Below are positions 7,084 through 13,323 of a stretch of DNA of 32,428 nt, in pieces. The notes under the pieces were generated by a model. It saw only the letters and a list, made by a program, of their open reading frames with translations. It searched no databases and was not told the DNA's origin. This stretch comes from a virus, in IMG/VR virus record IMGVR_UViG_3300031673_000299, positions 1 through 32,428 of that record. One strand, given 5' to 3'. The position numbers and the translations under genes were made by a program. How positions within the stretch are numbered: position 1 is the stretch's first letter; each line of letters opens with the position of its first letter.

Positions 7084-7483
7084 CGTTACCTCCTATGGGC
7101 GTCAGCCCGTTTCGTTGGAAGGCCCGCTGGAAGGCGGCCGCGAGCGCGACACTGCTAGGGTCGTTATCCCGCAGGAGACGGCCGGCCGGGGGTTGGATGG
7201 GGTCAGGGGGGTGTAGTGGAATGCGGCCGGCCGTCTGCGGGTGCCGCCGAGGGCTCCCAGCGGGCAAGTGCGCTGTGGTGTGTCCTGCCGGGCGAGAGGG
7301 TCGCAACCCAGATCGACCTAGGCTACGACCCCCTCGCGCCGACCGGGCCAAGGAGGGAGGCATGGTGAGGCAGGGGGGGGCGGACGACTGCGAACGCTGC
7401 TGCCTATGCTCCGTCGCCTGTTTGTCCGGGTCCGCCCCGGGCGTGGATTCATGGGGTCGGTAATGCGGCGCGCAAGGCTTCAC
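7076..7483 (-). CDS. Doubtful reading frame, Pro/Arg/His-rich (135 aa)
   Basis: This frame fills the otherwise 396-base gap between the HTH gene and the membrane-protein gene. In favour: it starts in a GTGA overlap with the HTH gene, and its last 30 residues (around SSVALAAAFQRAFQR) look protein-like. Against: the first 100 residues are low-complexity and rich in Pro, Arg, His and Ser, and the span holds a long inverted repeat and an 8-base G run. It may instead be a non-coding regulatory or origin-like segment with only a short 3' gene. Confidence 0.35.
   Translation of the reverse strand: MKPCAPHYRPHESTPGADPDKQATEHRQQRSQSSAPPCLTMPPSLARSARGGRSLGRSGLRPSRPAGHTTAHLPAGSPRRHPQTAGRIPLHPPDPIQPPAGRLLRDNDPSSVALAAAFQRAFQRNGLTPIGGNGD
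7176..7236. repeat. 13-bp inverted repeat containing two GGCCGGCC sites
   Basis: AGACGGCCGGCCG (7176-7188) and CGGCCGGCCGTCT (7224-7236) are perfectly complementary with a 35-base spacer. Each arm holds the palindrome GGCCGGCC. It sits just downstream of the early regulator gene in a span with poor coding character, where a replication, partition or antitermination site could lie. No such function can be read directly. Confidence 0.6.
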
Positions 7484-7734
7484 CGATTCCCCTCCGCCGC
7501 AAGGTCCTGAATGGTCTGGCGGAGCCTTGCGTACTCAGCCTTTGAGAGTCGGCGGCCGCCGGGGAGAATCCCCCGGCAGACCTCGCTCAACCAGCCGATG
7601 CTTACCTCTGCGCGATCCGCCACCCGAGTAAGTGTGACGCCCCTATGGCGGTTCCGATTGATCAGGACGCCGAGACTCCTCAATTGGGGCCTGGAGGCGC
7701 TTCGAACGCTGTCTGTGGCCGAACTGGTACTCAT
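7480..7734 (-). CDS. Cro-like HTH regulator, first gene of the early operon (84 aa)
   Basis: A small DNA-binding protein with a Cro/CI-type helix-turn-helix at residues 30-56 (LTRVADRAEVSIGWLSEVCRG), encoded divergently from the repressor. By position it is the Cro counterpart that would turn down the repressor. I chose the second ATG (7734), which has GAGGT 6 bases upstream. The first ATG (7752) lies about 7 bases from the predicted transcript start and has no ribosome site. The C-terminal helix is charged and could dimerise. Confidence 0.75.
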   Translation of the reverse strand: MSTSSATDSVRSASRPQLRSLGVLINRNRHRGVTLTRVADRAEVSIGWLSEVCRGILPGGRRLSKAEYARLRQTIQDLAAEGNR

Positions 7735-7765
7735 TCGCCTACCTCTACTCATAATTCCACTAGTA

Positions 7766-7795
7766 CCTATACCACGTCGGGCAGGTTCTTGTCAA
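7766..7795 (-). promoter_or_regulatory. Early leftward promoter
   Basis: A perfect -35 TTGACA (7795-7790) and -10 TATAGG (7771-7766) are separated by 18 bases on the minus strand. Transcription would start near 7759 and give a leader of about 25 bases before the HTH gene start at 7734. It faces the repressor promoter. Confidence 0.8.
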
Positions 7796-7843
7796 GGCCC
7801 CAGACGAAAAAAGTTCATCCGGCACACCCGGTCCTGTGGTATA
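7768..7843. promoter_or_regulatory. Candidate operator pair in the divergent switch
   Basis: TATACCAC (7768-7775) and GTGGTATA (7836-7843) are an exact 8-base inverted pair, 60 bases apart. Each overlaps the -10 box of one of the two facing promoters. Shared sequence at both promoters is what one expects if one regulator binds both. The binding protein is inferred, not shown. Confidence 0.5.
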
Positions 7844-7845
7844 CT
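7840..7845 (+). promoter_or_regulatory. Repressor promoter -10 box, leaderless arrangement
   Basis: TATACT lies 6 bases before the repressor ATG (7852), so transcription would begin at or within a base of the A of the start codon. No Shine-Dalgarno site precedes the ATG. No good -35 hexamer lies 16 to 18 bases upstream, which suggests the promoter may need activation, as lambda PRM does. Confidence 0.65.
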
Positions 7846-7851
7846 GGTGTC

Positions 7852-8532
7852 ATGCGGGAAGATCGAGCTGGATTTAGCATGGACTTCGGCAGCTTCGTCA
7901 AGGGGCGCCGGGGTAGTCAAGGCCAACTGGAATTCGCGAGTGTTGCGGGTACCAGTATCAGTCAGCTCAGCCGAATGGAGAACGGGTATGTGCCACCCAA
8001 GAAAGGTCTGGTCAGGATTGCCGCCAACCTGGGTGACGATCCCGCCGAATGGCTGGAGGCGGCTGGCTACGCTCCGCCAGAGGGAAAGGCCCCGGAACGG
8101 GAGCGGGAGATATCCGGGGGGCGTCCGGTCCTGCCCTCGGATGCAAGCCTGCCCGTGAAGGGCACTCTCCACGGGGGGACCATAACCGATGCCGCCGAGG
8201 AGAACAGCGACTACTTCCCTGCGCTCGAAGAGCGCTCGGCGCGGGCAGACTACGTGGTCCGGATCGAGGGCCACAGCATGAGCCCGATGCTGATTCCGGG
8301 CGATTTCGCGGCGGTACGGAAGGCCTCCACCGCGCAGGCTGGCGATCTGGTCGTCGCCAAGCAGGATGATGATAGGTATGTGAAGTGGTATATGGGGTGC
8401 CAGGGCGGTGTCGTCCGGCTGGAAAGCGAGAACCCAGCCTATGAACCGACCGAGAGCAATGAGATAGAGATCATCGGCGTGGTCGTGTGGAGCCACAGGC
8501 CTGAAGAAGGATTGAAGAAGAGGCGAGAGTAG
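7852..8532 (+). CDS. CI/LexA-type phage repressor with S24 peptidase domain (226 aa)
   Basis: It maintains lysogeny and is probably destroyed in the RecA response. Residues 22-45 form an XRE-type helix-turn-helix. Residues 100-215 are a peptidase S24 domain with the nucleophile Ser142 in GHSMSPML and the base Lys178 in VKWYM. The expected self-cleavage bond falls in LPVKGTLHGGT (residues 100-110), where Gly108-Gly109 stands in place of the usual Ala-Gly or Cys-Gly. Upstream in-frame codons lie in the promoter region, so ATG 7852 is the start. It is divergent from the Cro-like gene and first in the rightward lysogeny block. Confidence 0.9.
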   Translation: MREDRAGFSMDFGSFVKGRRGSQGQLEFASVAGTSISQLSRMENGYVPPKKGLVRIAANLGDDPAEWLEAAGYAPPEGKAPEREREISGGRPVLPSDASLPVKGTLHGGTITDAAEENSDYFPALEERSARADYVVRIEGHSMSPMLIPGDFAAVRKASTAQAGDLVVAKQDDDRYVKWYMGCQGGVVRLESENPAYEPTESNEIEIIGVVVWSHRPEEGLKKRRE

Positions 8533-8558
8533 ACGCAGGAATAAGAGGAGGAGAAGAG

Positions 8559-9035
8559 ATGCGAAAGATGGCGATGGCTTTGTTGGTGGCGGCGGCGGGG
8601 GTACTGTCCCTTGCCGCGGTAGATGTGTGGGCCCAGGTCTTCGGCGTTCACGAGCCGGGCAGCGTGTACTTCTCCGATGTGGTGGCCGGTAGTGCCGGCG
8701 ACGAGCACATCGGGTGGCTGGCTGAATCCGAGGTGACCGGGGGGTTCCCGGACGGAACTTACCGGCCCAACGACTATGTGACGCGCGAGCAGATGGCGAT
8801 CTACTTGGCGCGACAGCGGGCGGTTTCTACTATTGATACACTATTGCTTTGTGACCTGGCGTTCGGCGGTGTCGATTGGGGCAGTATCTTCGGGGTGCCG
8901 GGCGGATTGACCCAGGCGCAGGAAGACGAGAACTGGCAGCAACTCGAACACGGACTCGCCAACGCCCAGGCCCTAGGCGGCGAGATCACGTTGCCGCACG
9001 CGGTCAACTTCTGGAATGCCTGGGAATTGCCCTGA
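8559..9035 (+). CDS. Secreted SLH-domain protein (158 aa)
   Basis: A signal peptide (1-25, ending DVWA-Q) is followed by one S-layer homology domain (37-86). Typical residues are FSDV, IGWLAESEVTGG, DGTYRP and VTREQMAIYLAR. SLH domains anchor proteins to pyruvylated wall polymers or to outer-membrane partners. The C-terminal 70 residues have no recognised fold. One SLH copy is fewer than the usual three, so trimerisation or assembly with host SLH proteins may be needed. GAGGAGG lies 8 bases before the ATG. It sits directly after the repressor in the same direction, so it is probably expressed in lysogens and alters the host surface; that is inference. Confidence 0.85.
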   Translation: MRKMAMALLVAAAGVLSLAAVDVWAQVFGVHEPGSVYFSDVVAGSAGDEHIGWLAESEVTGGFPDGTYRPNDYVTREQMAIYLARQRAVSTIDTLLLCDLAFGGVDWGSIFGVPGGLTQAQEDENWQQLEHGLANAQALGGEITLPHAVNFWNAWELP

Positions 9036-9106
9036 GAATCCATGCTATCGGCTAAACTTGCTGGAGCGAGGCCGCGCTCTGGCTTGAATAGGCCAAGGAG
9101 GGGCTG

Positions 9107-9445
9107 ATGAGAAGGCTGTCGGTTGTTCTGTCGTGCGTGTTGCTTCTCGGGGTGTCGTGCGGGTTGCTTCTGCTGGTGAATGCCTGTGCTCCCAAGTCGC
9201 CTTACTCGGGCGATGTTCCGACGGCCCGGGTGACCGACCACGGAGCACCAGCAGATAGACCCGAAGTTGCACCGCAAGTCCCCGAACGCGCCACGGAGGA
9301 TGTACAGGACATCGTGCACGCCACGAGAACGGGCAAGCGTTACCACCGCGCGGGTTGCCGCCATCTCGCGAAGTCCGACATCCCCATGAGCCGGGCGGAC
9401 GCCGAGGCGAAGGGGCTGACGCCTTGCGGCACCTGCAAACCATGA
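9107..9445 (+). CDS. Exported small Cys/His protein, lipoprotein-like (112 aa)
   Basis: The N-terminus is a hydrophobic export signal ending VNAC (Cys27), a loose lipobox. A Pro-rich linker leads to a compact C-terminal domain (71-112) with the pattern GKRYHRAGCRHL...TPCGTC: H80, C84, H86, C107, C110. I know this domain from the C-terminus of many secreted or competence-type nuclease proteins, where it probably binds zinc; alone it has no known activity. AAGGAGG lies just upstream of the ATG. Its TGA overlaps the ribosome site of the next exported gene. Confidence 0.75.
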   Translation: MRRLSVVLSCVLLLGVSCGLLLLVNACAPKSPYSGDVPTARVTDHGAPADRPEVAPQVPERATEDVQDIVHATRTGKRYHRAGCRHLAKSDIPMSRADAEAKGLTPCGTCKP

Positions 9446-9459
9446 AGGAGGTTGGGAAG

Positions 9460-10263
9460 ATGAGCAGAGGCAAGTGGATCGCTCTAGCTGTTACAATGTA
9501 TCTGGTGGCAATAAGCATTCCGACGGCGTTGGCATCGGCTGAGTGGTATGAAGCGGCGGACGTTCCACTGTCGGCAGCGGACATCGCGTCGGAAGTGGAT
9601 GATCGCCTGAGGGAAGCGCGCGTGAGTGAGCCTGCCGCTATGCCGATGTGGGAAGATGTGACTGCACTCCGTTTGAGGCTAATCCCTGCTGCCCAATTGG
9701 TACTCGAGAGGAACGCAGCAGCAGCGGAAGCAGCGGCGTGGGAGGTTATCGTCCGGGCGTTCCCCGGTCTCCTACCAGAGGGGCAAATGGTGCTGCAGTG
9801 CCCGACGTGCGGCGAACGACGGCTGTCCGCTAGGGCAGTATCCGATCCGAGGGTCTTCGCCCTAGCTAACTGTGGTGCACACGTGAGCGTGCCTAAGCCG
9901 ATGGTCGAGACCGACGTCCTCGTCCTCTGTGCCCTCTGCGGCCGGAGCGAGCGGGCGATGTGCCGCGTGCAGGAGGGCCCGCGGAGGATGGTGGGTTATT
10001 GCTCTGCGAAACAGTGCCAATGGACCAGTGAACTTGAGCAGAAGCACCCGGATTGGGGCAGGAATGTCTGCGTGCTGATTGGCCTGCACAAGATTCGCAT
10101 AGGGATGACTACCCAACAAGTCAGGGAATCTTGGGGCTGGCCCGGCCATATCAATACCACAATCACACGCTGGGGGCGTCACGAACAGTGGGTGTATGGT
10201 CGATTCCCATACAGTGAGTATGTGTACTTCGAGAAGGGCATAGTCACTACGATTCAACAGTGA
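9460..10263 (+). CDS. Exported Cys-rich protein with BamE/SmpA-like C-terminal domain (267 aa)
   Basis: An export signal (1-27, ending ALASA) is followed by a helical region. A Cys-rich part (114-186) holds CPTC, CALC and further single cysteines, suggesting one or two zinc ribbons. The last 60 residues read KIRIGMTTQQVRESWGWPG...EQWVYG...YVYFEKGIVTTIQ. This is the pattern of the BamE/SmpA-OmlA fold, a small domain of envelope lipoproteins. The ATG at 9460 was chosen because AAGGAGG lies 8 bases upstream. Combining zinc ribbons with this fold in a phage is unusual. Function unknown; action at the cell envelope is inferred. Confidence 0.7.
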   Translation: MSRGKWIALAVTMYLVAISIPTALASAEWYEAADVPLSAADIASEVDDRLREARVSEPAAMPMWEDVTALRLRLIPAAQLVLERNAAAAEAAAWEVIVRAFPGLLPEGQMVLQCPTCGERRLSARAVSDPRVFALANCGAHVSVPKPMVETDVLVLCALCGRSERAMCRVQEGPRRMVGYCSAKQCQWTSELEQKHPDWGRNVCVLIGLHKIRIGMTTQQVRESWGWPGHINTTITRWGRHEQWVYGRFPYSEYVYFEKGIVTTIQQ

Positions 10264-10285
10264 ACCATCTTGAGAATGAGGTGCT

Positions 10286-11785
10286 ATGGCTAGCGGTGTG
10301 ATGAGCGGTCCCGTCCCCGCCGTCATCTACGCCCGGGTCTCGACGGAAATGCAGGCCACGGACGGCGGCGGTCTCGACGACCAGCTCCGGGTCTGCCTCG
10401 CCACCTGCGAGGCTCAGGGCTACACCGTCCTCGGGATCTTCCGCGATGAGGGTTTCAGCGGCGCCATCGAGGATCGCCCTGCCTTCCAGCAGGCCCTCGC
10501 AGCCGTTCCGCCCGGCGGCGTCCTTGTCGTCTCGCAGTATGATCGCCTGAGCCGCGATGCCGCCTTCCGCCTCGGGTTGCCCGGGGAACTCTCGGGTCGG
10601 AACGTGGCGATTGAATCCCATTCCCAGGGGCGCGTCGATGTCGACAGCCCCAGCGGATTCCTCGCCTATGCGGTCGACGCCGTATTCTCCGAGACGCTAC
10701 GACGCGTGATCAGCGACGCCACCAGGCGGGCCTTCCAGCGGCACCGGCGAGAGGGCAGGCAGCACGGCGGGAAGGCCCCCTATGGGTACGAGTGGGGAGA
10801 AGAGAAGCAACTCCTGCCGCGGACCGATGAGGCCGAGGTGGTGCAGCGGATCTTCGAGTGGGCGGCGGAGGGCTCAGGGGTCGCCAAGGTCGCCAGTCGG
10901 CTCAGTGGAGAGGGTGTGCCTCGGCCGGACGGGTCCTCCGAGGCCTGGCTGGACATAAGCGTCAAGCACATCATTCGCAACCCTGTCTACGTCGGGCGCG
11001 TCGCCCACTGCTACGAGAAACGCTCCCGGGTGGGGCGAAGTCCGGTCTGGCAGAAGCTCCCGCCTGATCGCTGGACGATCCATGAGGGCAAGCACCCTGC
11101 CATCATATCCCGCGAGTTGTGGGATCGAGTGCAGTCGCTGGTGCGCGCACGATCCTGGCACGCGCCCACAAACTACGGGCACCAGTTTCTGCTGACGGGG
11201 CTTCTGCGCTGCCCTTACTGCGGCGGGAGGATGAACGGCTGCCACCTCTTCACGCCTACCGGCCGCTATGCCGTGTATCGGTGCTCGCGCCAGGTCCACA
11301 CTCATACCTGCCGCGGAGTCTGCCGCAGCGCTCGGAAATGGGAGACGGCCTTCCTCGATGACCTGGAGCGGATTCTGGCCGGCGATGCCATCCTGGGCCA
11401 AACCTGGTGCTACGGGATGCCACAGCGAAAGAGCCTGCCGGCTGAAGCCGAGATCGCCGCCCTGGAAGCCCAGCAGCAGCGGGTCGCCGGGGAATTGGCA
11501 ACCGGGGATTGGCCGCGCGAGGTACTACTGAGGGAGATGGGCCGGTTCGAGGCCCGGCTGGAGCGGTTGCGCGCGAGCGTGGCGGATGCCGAGCAGGAGA
11601 ATCAGGGCGAAGAGGAACCGCCCGCCGTCCTCTCCGGTCTGCGTGAGGTGCTGACGTCGCCCGAGGTGCCGATGGCCCGGAAACGTGCCGTCCTGGCTGA
11701 AGTCGTACAGCAGATCGACTGGCAGAATGGGGCGTTGCACACGACGTTCCGACCGGAGGTCTACGCGACAACCGACGAAACGTGA
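10286..11785 (+). CDS. int: Large serine recombinase (phage integrase, 499 aa)
   Basis: It integrates and excises the phage by site-specific recombination. The resolvase domain (12-145) has the catalytic Ser19 in YARVSTEMQ and the SQYDRLSRD motif (83-91). The recombinase domain follows (about 160-285, starting KAPYGYEW). Then come a zinc ribbon with C309, C312, C333 and C342, and a Glu/Leu/Arg coiled coil (about 405-455) of the type that controls directionality. The ATG at 10286 has GAGG nearby. It is the last rightward gene and converges on the small-gene cluster. The attachment site was not identified with confidence. Confidence 0.95.
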   Translation: MASGVMSGPVPAVIYARVSTEMQATDGGGLDDQLRVCLATCEAQGYTVLGIFRDEGFSGAIEDRPAFQQALAAVPPGGVLVVSQYDRLSRDAAFRLGLPGELSGRNVAIESHSQGRVDVDSPSGFLAYAVDAVFSETLRRVISDATRRAFQRHRREGRQHGGKAPYGYEWGEEKQLLPRTDEAEVVQRIFEWAAEGSGVAKVASRLSGEGVPRPDGSSEAWLDISVKHIIRNPVYVGRVAHCYEKRSRVGRSPVWQKLPPDRWTIHEGKHPAIISRELWDRVQSLVRARSWHAPTNYGHQFLLTGLLRCPYCGGRMNGCHLFTPTGRYAVYRCSRQVHTHTCRGVCRSARKWETAFLDDLERILAGDAILGQTWCYGMPQRKSLPAEAEIAALEAQQQRVAGELATGDWPREVLLREMGRFEARLERLRASVADAEQENQGEEEPPAVLSGLREVLTSPEVPMARKRAVLAEVVQQIDWQNGALHTTFRPEVYATTDET

Positions 11786-11845
11786 CCTCCTTTCCTATCT
11801 TGTCGCGTACGCTTCTAGGTGCGCACTATGATGGTTCGGCGGCGG
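11786..11845. other. Convergent gap after the integrase; possible attP location
   Basis: This 60-base gap between the ends of two converging genes has two self-complementary octamers close together, GCGTACGC (11805-11812) and GTGCGCAC (11819-11826). Attachment sites of serine integrases are short and usually lie beside the integrase gene, so this is a candidate by position only. I see no T-run or clear terminator. Confidence 0.3.
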
Positions 11846-12064
11846 CTACGATTCTCCTTCTGCGATTTGTCGCTCCAGGGCCTCAATCCGTTCAACGTGT
11901 GCTTGGATCGGGCGCACGCCGTTTTCCCAGCGGTGGATATTCCACCAGGTGGTGCCGAGGCGCACGGCCAGTTGCTGTTTCGAGAGCGGTTCGCCCGGTT
12001 CGCCGAGGGCCTCCCGCAGGGCCAGTAGCCGTTCGGGGATGCTTCGGGGCTTAGGTCTGGACAT
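11846..12064 (-). CDS. Small XRE-type HTH protein (72 aa)
   Basis: The helix-turn-helix at residues 27-53 (LSKQQLAVRLGTTWWNIHRWENG) fits the XRE family and is followed by a helix suited to dimerisation (HVERIEALERQIAEGE). The ATG at 12064 overlaps the stop of the preceding gene by 14 bases; longer in-frame starts would cover that gene. It is last in the small-gene cluster and converges on the integrase. It may regulate the cluster promoter or integrase, which is inference from position. Confidence 0.8.
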   Translation of the reverse strand: MSRPKPRSIPERLLALREALGEPGEPLSKQQLAVRLGTTWWNIHRWENGVRPIQAHVERIEALERQIAEGES

Positions 12065-12356
12065 GGGGCGGCTCCTGCTTGACCCTCTCCACCATTGCCT
12101 GATGGCCCGCAATGGCTTCTTCTTCCGTTGAATAACGGTTCTGTTCCTGATCGAGGGTTCCGCCGAAGACCAGTGTCTCAAAAATGAGAGGAGGCCCTCC
12201 TGGCCCGAATCGGTGATCGAGCCCGAGCCAGACGGTTGATATGAGCACGTTGCCGACGTCTGTCCGCCGAACGATCTTCTGTTCCTGGTCCTCGAAAGCC
12301 TTGGCCCACTCCATGAGTTTGCACGGGCTTCCATCCCTGCGATAGTATCTAGCCAT
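12051..12356 (-). CDS. Hypothetical protein of the small-gene cluster (101 aa)
   Basis: Not recognised. The N-terminal basic segment ARYYRRDGSPCKLMEWAKAFED leads to a beta-rich centre (NVLISTVWLGLDHRFG...IFETLVFGG) and a C-terminal helix. The order DGxPCKLMEWAKAFED...VGNVLISTVWLGLDHRFG resembles small phage proteins of unknown function that I have seen in early regions. The ATG at 12356 has AAGGAG upstream and follows one copy of the GGGC hairpin leader. Confidence 0.7.
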   Translation of the reverse strand: MARYYRRDGSPCKLMEWAKAFEDQEQKIVRRTDVGNVLISTVWLGLDHRFGPGGPPLIFETLVFGGTLDQEQNRYSTEEEAIAGHQAMVERVKQEPPHVQT

Positions 12357-12373
12357 CGTCTCCGTCTCCTTCC

Positions 12374-12385
12374 GGGCCCTCGCCC
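12374..12385 (-). promoter_or_regulatory. Hairpin-RBS leader, copy 1
   Basis: GGGC-GAGG-GCCC on the coding strand forms a short stem with a 4-base loop. It ends 17 bases before the start at 12356 and is followed by GGAAGGAG. One of four similar leaders in this cluster. Confidence 0.45.
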
Positions 12386-12387
12386 TG

Positions 12388-12657
12388 TCACGCGTGTCTG
12401 ATTTCATTCCAGAGCGCCTTCGCTTCTGCCAACTTGCGCTCAAATCGGGCATGGTCCGCGTCGCTACGAATTGCGACACCGAATACGTGGGTCGTGGAGT
12501 AGCGAAGGATCTGGTAATATTCATCGAGCCATTCCCGGCGGACGCGGACGGTTCGCGATATACCGCTGAGGCTATCGCCTTCGAAGAGGCAGACGGCTCG
12601 CGGGTCGGCCGCTACTCCCCTCACCGCGTCAGCTTGGCATCTCGTCAATGCTGGCAT
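12388..12657 (-). CDS. Hypothetical protein of the small-gene cluster (89 aa)
   Basis: Function unknown. The middle reads REWLDEYYQILRYSTTHVFGVAIRSD, a helix leading into a beta strand, and the C-terminus is a charged helix (HARFERKLAEAKALWNEIRHA). The ATG at 12657 is preceded by AAAGGAAAGGAG about 10 bases upstream and by a leader hairpin. No motif points to an activity. Confidence 0.65.
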   Translation of the reverse strand: MPALTRCQADAVRGVAADPRAVCLFEGDSLSGISRTVRVRREWLDEYYQILRYSTTHVFGVAIRSDADHARFERKLAEAKALWNEIRHA

Positions 12658-12679
12658 CTCGTCTACTCCTTTCCTTTCC

Positions 12680-12704
12680 GGGCTCTCGCCCTAGTCACTC
12701 CCCA
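12680..12704 (-). promoter_or_regulatory. Hairpin-RBS leader, copy 2, with 13-base repeat
   Basis: GGGC-GAGA-GCCC (GNRA-type loop) is preceded on the coding strand by TGGGGAGTGACTA, which recurs exactly before the next gene upstream. A CCCC-TGAT-GGGG mini-stem lies just before it (12700-12711). Confidence 0.5.
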
Positions 12705-12711
12705 TCAGGGG

Positions 12712-13011
12712 CTAGGGTCGATTAATGCTGCGGACCTCGCAACTATAGTCCATGCCGTCCATGTCGCCGTCACCCGGATAGCCAGCGAGAAAGTGCGCGT
12801 AGAGTGTGGCCAGCCGGCCACCGTGCCCACTGGCGTATGCGGGATTGACCGCGACGTGGCTTCCGTGCTGGTCGTATGTGTCCGTATCCCGCGGGTTCAG
12901 GCGAAGGCCGTGCCCAAGCCAACAGTGTTGTGGGTGGCCGTAACCTGAGATCACTACCGATTGGTCGGGGTAATCCCTACACAACCGCGCTAGCAGTTCG
13001 GCTCTGGTCAT
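12712..13011 (-). CDS. Hypothetical protein of the small-gene cluster (99 aa)
   Basis: Not recognised. It begins with a helix (RAELLARLCRDYPDQSVVISG), followed by a His/Gly/Asp-rich stretch (GYGHPQHCWLGHG, DQHGSHVAVNP) that might bind metal. The N-terminal layout, helix then a VVISGYG strand, resembles small phage proteins of unknown role. The ATG at 13011 has AAGGAGG 7 to 8 bases upstream and a leader hairpin before that. Confidence 0.65.
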   Translation of the reverse strand: MTRAELLARLCRDYPDQSVVISGYGHPQHCWLGHGLRLNPRDTDTYDQHGSHVAVNPAYASGHGGRLATLYAHFLAGYPGDGDMDGMDYSCEVRSINRP

Positions 13012-13026
13012 CTGTCCTACCTCCTT

Positions 13027-13051
13027 GGGCTCTCGCCGTAGTCACTCCCCA
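13027..13051 (-). promoter_or_regulatory. Hairpin-RBS leader, copy 3, with 13-base repeat
   Basis: GGC-GAGA-GCC before AAGGAGG, with the same upstream TGGGGAGTGACTA block as copy 2. Conservation of a non-coding 13-mer plus hairpin between two neighbouring genes suggests a mobile or selected leader. Confidence 0.5.
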
Positions 13052-13052
13052 C

Positions 13053-13074
13053 GGCCCGCCGTCGCCGACGGGCC
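13053..13074 (-). promoter_or_regulatory. 9-bp hairpin with GCGA tetraloop
   Basis: On the coding strand GGCCCGTCG-GCGA-CGGCGGGCC pairs over 9 positions with one T-G wobble and a stable GNRA loop. It lies in the gap between two small genes. No T-run follows. Confidence 0.6.
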
Positions 13075-13084
13075 AGGGCAGGGG

Positions 13085-13285
13085 CTAGCGCAAGAATGAC
13101 TCGGCGATCTCACTGAGCGTCAGTCGCTGGGGTTGCCCGCGAAACTCCAGATAGCGATACTCAGACGAGTTGCGAATCAGCGGCTGGCGTAGAACGAATC
13201 GCGAACCGTCTGTTTCGATCTCCCACGGACTGCCAGCGGTTGCCAGTGCCTCCTGTAGGCTCTTTCGCGTCCAGCGCTTTCTCAT
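13085..13285 (-). CDS. Small hypothetical protein (66 aa)
   Basis: Function unknown. It begins RKRWTRKSLQEALATAG, a basic helix, and continues with beta-like stretches (WEIETDGSRFVLRQPLI, YRYLEFRG) and a short helix, a plausible single small domain. GAGGAGG lies upstream of the ATG. A strong 8-bp hairpin (13324-13343) occupies the gap before it. Confidence 0.65.
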   Translation of the reverse strand: MRKRWTRKSLQEALATAGSPWEIETDGSRFVLRQPLIRNSSEYRYLEFRGQPQRLTLSEIAESFLR

Positions 13286-13323
13286 CTTCGTTCCCTCCTC
13301 GGGTAGTCTGTTCGCCTCTCGCT

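Noticed and set aside
7362-7463. 33-residue Cys-rich plus-strand frame with AAGGAGGGAGG upstream (C-x2-CC-x-C-x3-C)
   Set aside because: The RBS is attractive but the peptide is short, runs against the early operon, lies in G-rich DNA and has no promoter in view; not enough support to call it a gene.
7645-7851. N-terminal extension of the repressor frame
   Set aside because: It would place coding sequence over the divergent promoters and the opposite HTH gene.
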